A stretch of DNA of 64,000 nt from Mesostigma viride. Taxonomy: Eukaryota; Streptophyta; Mesostigmatophyceae; Mesostigmatales; Mesostigmataceae. Numbering within the stretch: the stretch's first letter is position 1; every line of letters starts with the position of its first letter. The stretch spans positions 85,001 to 149,000 of the forward strand of contig RPFO01001124.1 of assembly GCA_009746045.1 (NCBI GenBank), read 5' to 3'. Below, in pieces: positions 59,859 through 64,000 of this stretch. Under the pieces are notes generated by a model. That model saw nothing but the letters and a program-made list of their open reading frames with translations. It was not told where the DNA came from and searched no databases. A program made the position numbers and the translations under genes.

Positions 59859-61586
59859 TTAACACGTCGTTCGTCACTGCACCTATTCTTAGGACTGAGT
59901 TCAACTCAGTCCTATTCTTAGGACTGAGTTTTTGGGTTTCGTAGAAAATTCGCCCAAGTCGGAATGTTTGTCAAAAAAATTCCCTCAAAATTTATTCAAA
60001 TACTACGTGAAATGACCTTTCTTAGACATATTTTTGCGATTTTTTTGGATTTTGTTTGGGCGGCTAAATGTACGGTCAAAGTACAGGTGGTAAGGGTACT
60101 TTTTCACGTGAAACGTGAGTTCCGGAAATGCACGACCTAGCCATGGCGGCTTGCGCCCATGCATGCAGTTTACGTTTGCGGACGATTTAGCTGGTAAAAC
60201 CCAGGAAATAGATTTTATATGTCCTAAAGATGACACAAACCAATTTTTAGCTCCCGGGGATGCGATTTACCAGGTGTCGGCACTGCTCTTGCTGGAAAAA
60301 ACTGCGACCAGGCAGGTTGACGGAATTGATGACTAAATTTACTTTACGGTGCAGTTCGAAGGGTTTATATGCTTCTTTCTACTTATTATCATGCATGTGT
60401 GTAGAATTAAGTCAGTGGCAGTAAAGATTTGATTATTTCGACCACTCTGTCATGTCATGGTTTGTGTGCCGCAAGTGTCACTTTTGCGGGCACCACCTGG
60501 GCCAAGATAACGCCATCCGTGCACGGTAAAGCTGAAATATCGTCACCTCATCGTTTTGTTATGTTCTTACATGAGTTTGAGCTTGCAAGGCGCTGTCAGT
60601 TTCGAATCTTGATGCGCTTTCTTGACCGTTGCCTGCCCCTCTCTAAACTTCCCATTTTTTATGATGTTACCAGGCATTTGCCTTACCCTAGTGTACTTTT
60701 GCAGTTTTTTAGGCGCTGTATAGGTTTAAATACCTTCATAGATGTTAGTTATTCTTTTGCTACGTTCATACTGCGTGATTGTATGGCCATGGGCTGCATC
60801 CAGCGTGCTTTCAAGCTTATACGGGTGAGTGAAGAATCTTGGTGATAAACCACTGTCATCATGTGCCAGCAAGTATGTTGGCCATGCCATTGCAAGGCAA
60901 AACAGTGTTAGCCATCTCTATTCTTGTTAAAAACAATTGAAATATGCTTAACCTACCCATTATATTGGTGGTTAAGGCTCATAATAAAACCCTTTGTAGG
61001 TAGGTATCAATGCCCATTCCCTACGTGCGTGCATAGGCTCTCACACATATACTAAGGTATAATATAACTGCAATATGATGATGCAAGTATGTTTTCCTGT
61101 TATGCTAGAAGGGAAATGAGTTGATTGGCATGGTTGGTTGCCACGGTGGTGTGTAGTATGACCGCACTTACATGCTTGCACATTGCTAGCAACCTCGAAA
61201 CCCATTCTTAGGGCTGGTGGTTTTTGGTGAGTTTCAGGTAGAGGCTGTGGCCAAATTGAGCCCAGTTTTTTGCCATGTTTCAAGAACTATATTGTTTACA
61301 CGCCTATATTTTTTCAACATGCATATGGATTTTATTGAATTTTCCCAACTCGTCCTTCCACAGAAAATTGCCAAATCGCGAGCATGGGTTGACACCCTTG
61401 TAAAATTTTACATGATTTGGTCAACATATGATTTTTTAGGCATATGCCCAAGCATTAGCATGATATTGAGTGCTCTGATGCATATCAACCATATGGGGTA
61501 CCCCCCTACCCTTACCGCTACATGATCTCAAAGTTGGCATACTCAGTCCTATTTTTAGGACTGAGTTTTGACGTACGACGTGTTAA
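59859..61586 (+). mobile_element. TTAA-4: distant relative with different ends
   Basis: TTAACACGTCGTTCGTCA at the left and TGACGTACGACGTGTTAA at the right form inverted repeats inside TTAA. Next to each are ACTCAGTCCTA...TAGGACTGAGTT palindromes (59886-59930 and 61546-61573). The interior (60080-60320 and parts of 60420-61150) aligns with TTAA-1 at clearly lower identity. On the minus strand at 60030-60230 it preserves a peptide related to that of TTAA-1. Confidence 0.7.
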
Positions 61587-62266
61587 GATGTACCCTGGGC
61601 GCTCCCTGCATGGAATTAACCAACATTTTTTAGAGTAGCGGGCGGCCACGGGGTCATGAAATCAGGCAAACAACATAGTACGTGAGAATCTTAGATATGT
61701 TCTTTCCATGATATCCATTTTGATAGACAGTCCCAGTGATTCGATTAAGGGGAGGGGACACCCCTAAAGGGCACTTTTCTGGAAACCATACCTATGCATG
61801 TGCTAAAAATCCAATTATGATTGGGGACCATAAATATGATTTAAAAAAAATTTTCCAGCCACTTGGGGGGGGTACTAGCCCCCACCATACACCGGTAACG
61901 CGCTAAAAATAGAAAAAGACGCTATTTTAGTCACATTTTTTCTAGGACAATGGGCAAACATATTGGGACCAAATCATATATTTCCATATAGTTCCCTGAC
62001 TTTTGAGAAAGTCTGCCTAATTTTGAGCACAAAATAACCATGTTTAGACACATTGATGGATTTCCCCGCAAAAAGGGTACTTTTTTTAACCAAAAAAAAA
62101 AAAATCAAATCATAAACACATGGGATCATGCCATATCTTATATTTTCAAATATTACACGTTGGGAGACATGCAGCCCCAAATTTTCAGGTCATTCTGACA
62201 AGCGCAGCCCTATTTGATGGATATTCCTAGATCGCCACCTGACAGCGCCAGACACTAGCAAAATGC
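61587..62266. other. 3' flank of the Mutator-like/PHD gene, nothing assigned
   Basis: AT-rich spacer with an A-run at 62090-62103; I see no exon or element. Confidence 0.4.
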
Positions 62267-63998
62267 TCATTCATCATCACTATAGGCGCCCCCAGGCTCG
62301 CAGTCTTGGCAGTACCACTCCCCCTTTGGCACAGTTTCGAGGGTGAGTCCCGTGCACAGCATGTGGGCCCCCTGCACGCAATCGGTGCCACCACAGATGA
62401 GAAAGGGGTTGTGAGTTGTGTGTGTGGGGCCACCGCAGAACATGCACAGTCTAGCATCAACATCCATGTCATCCCCATCCTCATCCCCTGCCCCCCCTTC
62501 CTCATAGTGCACCCCCTTGCTGTATGTGCAGCGGTCCTGCTTGCCCTCCTTCCAGTGCCTTTTCTTCTTCTCTAACTTCCTTTTCATCTTGCGCCGCTTC
62601 CAGTCTTGCTGCCCCTTCAGCTGCTGCTGCCACTCCCTCTTGGTGATGATGGTCCCCAGCTGCGCCTCGACAGCGGGGGTCACTGTCACACCCAGTTCCT
62701 CTGCATCCTCTAGCCACCACTGTTCACCGTGCTGCACGTGCAGTATGCCCACCGCGCATGCACCTGGGTACAGCCCTGCCCCGAACCCGCCCTTCCCACC
62801 GGGGACAGCCCTGATCTGCTGGGAGTGCAGGAACTCATTCCTGTTGCTGCTGGCATCGTGGGTGCAAGCCTCCAGAATGTCCATCGTGGTGTACTTGTCC
62901 CAGACAGCCTTGACCAGCCCCAGCACATCCACGGTCACCCCCTGCGGCGTGCTCGCCGCGACGGGCAGCCACGTGGTCCCACCCCACCCGGGCGTTGTGT
63001 CCCCCACCACAGAGCCACACCACTGCTGCTCAACATGCGGCTGGCTTGGATCCGCTTGCCGCACATAGTTAGGCCACTGCTCACACTTGTCGTGCTTGTT
63101 AAAGTAGTGCAGCAGTGCAGTGCCCCCTTGAGGTGGACTGCCCCCATGTGCCCGTTGGCATGGATGCATGTGCGGAAGGAATAACACATGGAGTTCACTG
63201 TGGGGTCATCTAGCACCCCCTGAGCTTGCCCAGGTGCTCCTTCTTGAGCTTGGTCAGTGCATTGTACAAACACCCCCCCAAGTGATTGATGTCTTCCTTC
63301 TTCTCGGGGATGAGGCCTGCCTCTGCGAGGAAGTTGTCCTCTTTGACCCGTGCAAACCAGGTGGTGTCACCATCGCTAACCACCTCAGCGGCGTACAAGC
63401 GTTGGGCCATTGGCTTTGGCAGCACCTCCTTCTCCCCTCCTGCCCCCTCCTCCCCTGCTGCCCCCTCCTCCCGTGCTGCCCCCTCCTCCCCGTGCACCAC
63501 CTGCCCCGTGCTGATGCCCGCAACCGTGGATGCCAGGTCACGCAGCAAGAAGACAGCCCCCTCCCCTTCCATGCTTCTACTACTGCCTGTGTGGTTGAGA
63601 TAGCACGCATGGGGCCCGGGCTCCTTGCCTGCCTTGCTAGCCACCTCGCACGCCTGACACCACTTGCCAGAGACATGGTGCCCCACACACAGCCCAGTGC
63701 CATCGTGAATTATGGACTGCTGGCCAAATGGGGATGCAAAACCCCGGTTGGGCCATGACCCATCCAGCGTCAGGCGGCAGCCCTGCCTCCCCTCCCCATC
63801 TACCCCAAAGCGCTGGTGCTCCTGCTCCCATGCCCGCACCGTCTCCCTATTCTCCATTAGCTGATCGTGCAGGTGCTCCTTGACAATAGACGTGGCAGCT
63901 GCGACATCCTTACGCCACGTGCTATGCCCAGTGGTGCACCTCAGCCCTAGGAGCGTGGCTAGCCGCACAAGCACGGGCTGGCTGATACCAAACAACAC
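62267..63998 (-). pseudogene. Mutator-like transposase-domain protein with C-terminal PHD finger (two frameshifts, N-terminus outside window)
   Basis: The minus strand reads in three pieces: frame a from the window edge to TAG near 63210, frame b about 63225-63130, and frame a again to TGA 62267-62269. The first piece has LTLDGSWPNRGFASP, KWCQACE, SDGDTTWFARV and DINHLGGCLYNALTKLK. These recall the conserved DG.W, CxxC, DGD and NH..K blocks of the Mutator-like transposase domain found in many eukaryotic repetitive proteins. The middle piece reads VLDDPTVNSMCYSFRTC. The last contains HYFNKHDKCEQWPNYV, a Lys-rich helix, and a C4HC3 PHD finger (CMFC, CGGTDC, HMLC, CQDC). Both frame changes occur at GGGGG runs and would each be cured by one more G. 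It could be a decayed transposon gene or a sequencing error. Confidence 0.6.
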
Positions 63999-64000
63999 CC

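Overview
The window looks like nuclear DNA of a eukaryotic green alga (chlorophyte or prasinophyte). Genes are split into short exons joined by GT-AG introns, and one product carries an Ala/Arg-rich plastid transit-like leader. There are no operons, and most of the DNA is simple repeats and nested transposons. I cannot name the species. I recognise only a few host genes: the last exon of a DJ-1/PfpI family gene (109-477, +); a short-chain dehydrogenase/reductase split over nine exons whose first exon I could not find (3199-11969, -); a complete five-exon FAD-dependent monooxygenase of the zeaxanthin-epoxidase/UbiH type (51335-55195, -); and a first exon for a secreted EGF-like protein (56973-57286, +). 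At the right edge (62267-63998, -) is a Mutator-like transposase-domain protein with a C-terminal PHD finger, broken by two frameshifts.

The rest is mostly one nested structure. Its core is a retroelement family, called E1 here. E1 is about 2 kb, encodes only an L1-type ORF1-like protein, and ends in a short hairpin (ACTCCCAACGGAGT) followed by a (TTAA)n tail. Three long copies fill 13.7-49.6 kb: E1-C (-), E1-B (-) and E1-D (+). Fragments lie at 1235-2460, 24695, 31455 and 34750. A non-LTR reverse transcriptase element (47281-49222, -) ends in a similar hairpin and an A/T tail. It, or a relative, is a candidate for the machinery that moves E1 and the short S2 elements.

DNA transposons then landed inside the E1 copies. 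They are a 13.9-kb CACTA-terminated element (32160-46034), a 5.8-kb CACTA-terminated element (24792-30578), an hAT-like element (20852-22569) and 1.7-kb TTAA-flanked elements (four in the window). Reading frames or homologous copies of E1 across the insertion points give the target-site duplications for most of them. The two CACTA-type elements carry little coding DNA but large satellite arrays, and they share one 51-bp satellite.

Simple-sequence expansion is extreme: 4.35 kb of GGT/ACC, 979 bp of perfect CATC, 1.16 kb of pure pyrimidine, plus CCCA, GGTGCT, 84-bp and other arrays inside introns of the dehydrogenase gene. The GGT/ACC array lies exactly at a seven-codon Thr/Ser run of the E1 ORF, so its birthplace can be read from the sequence.
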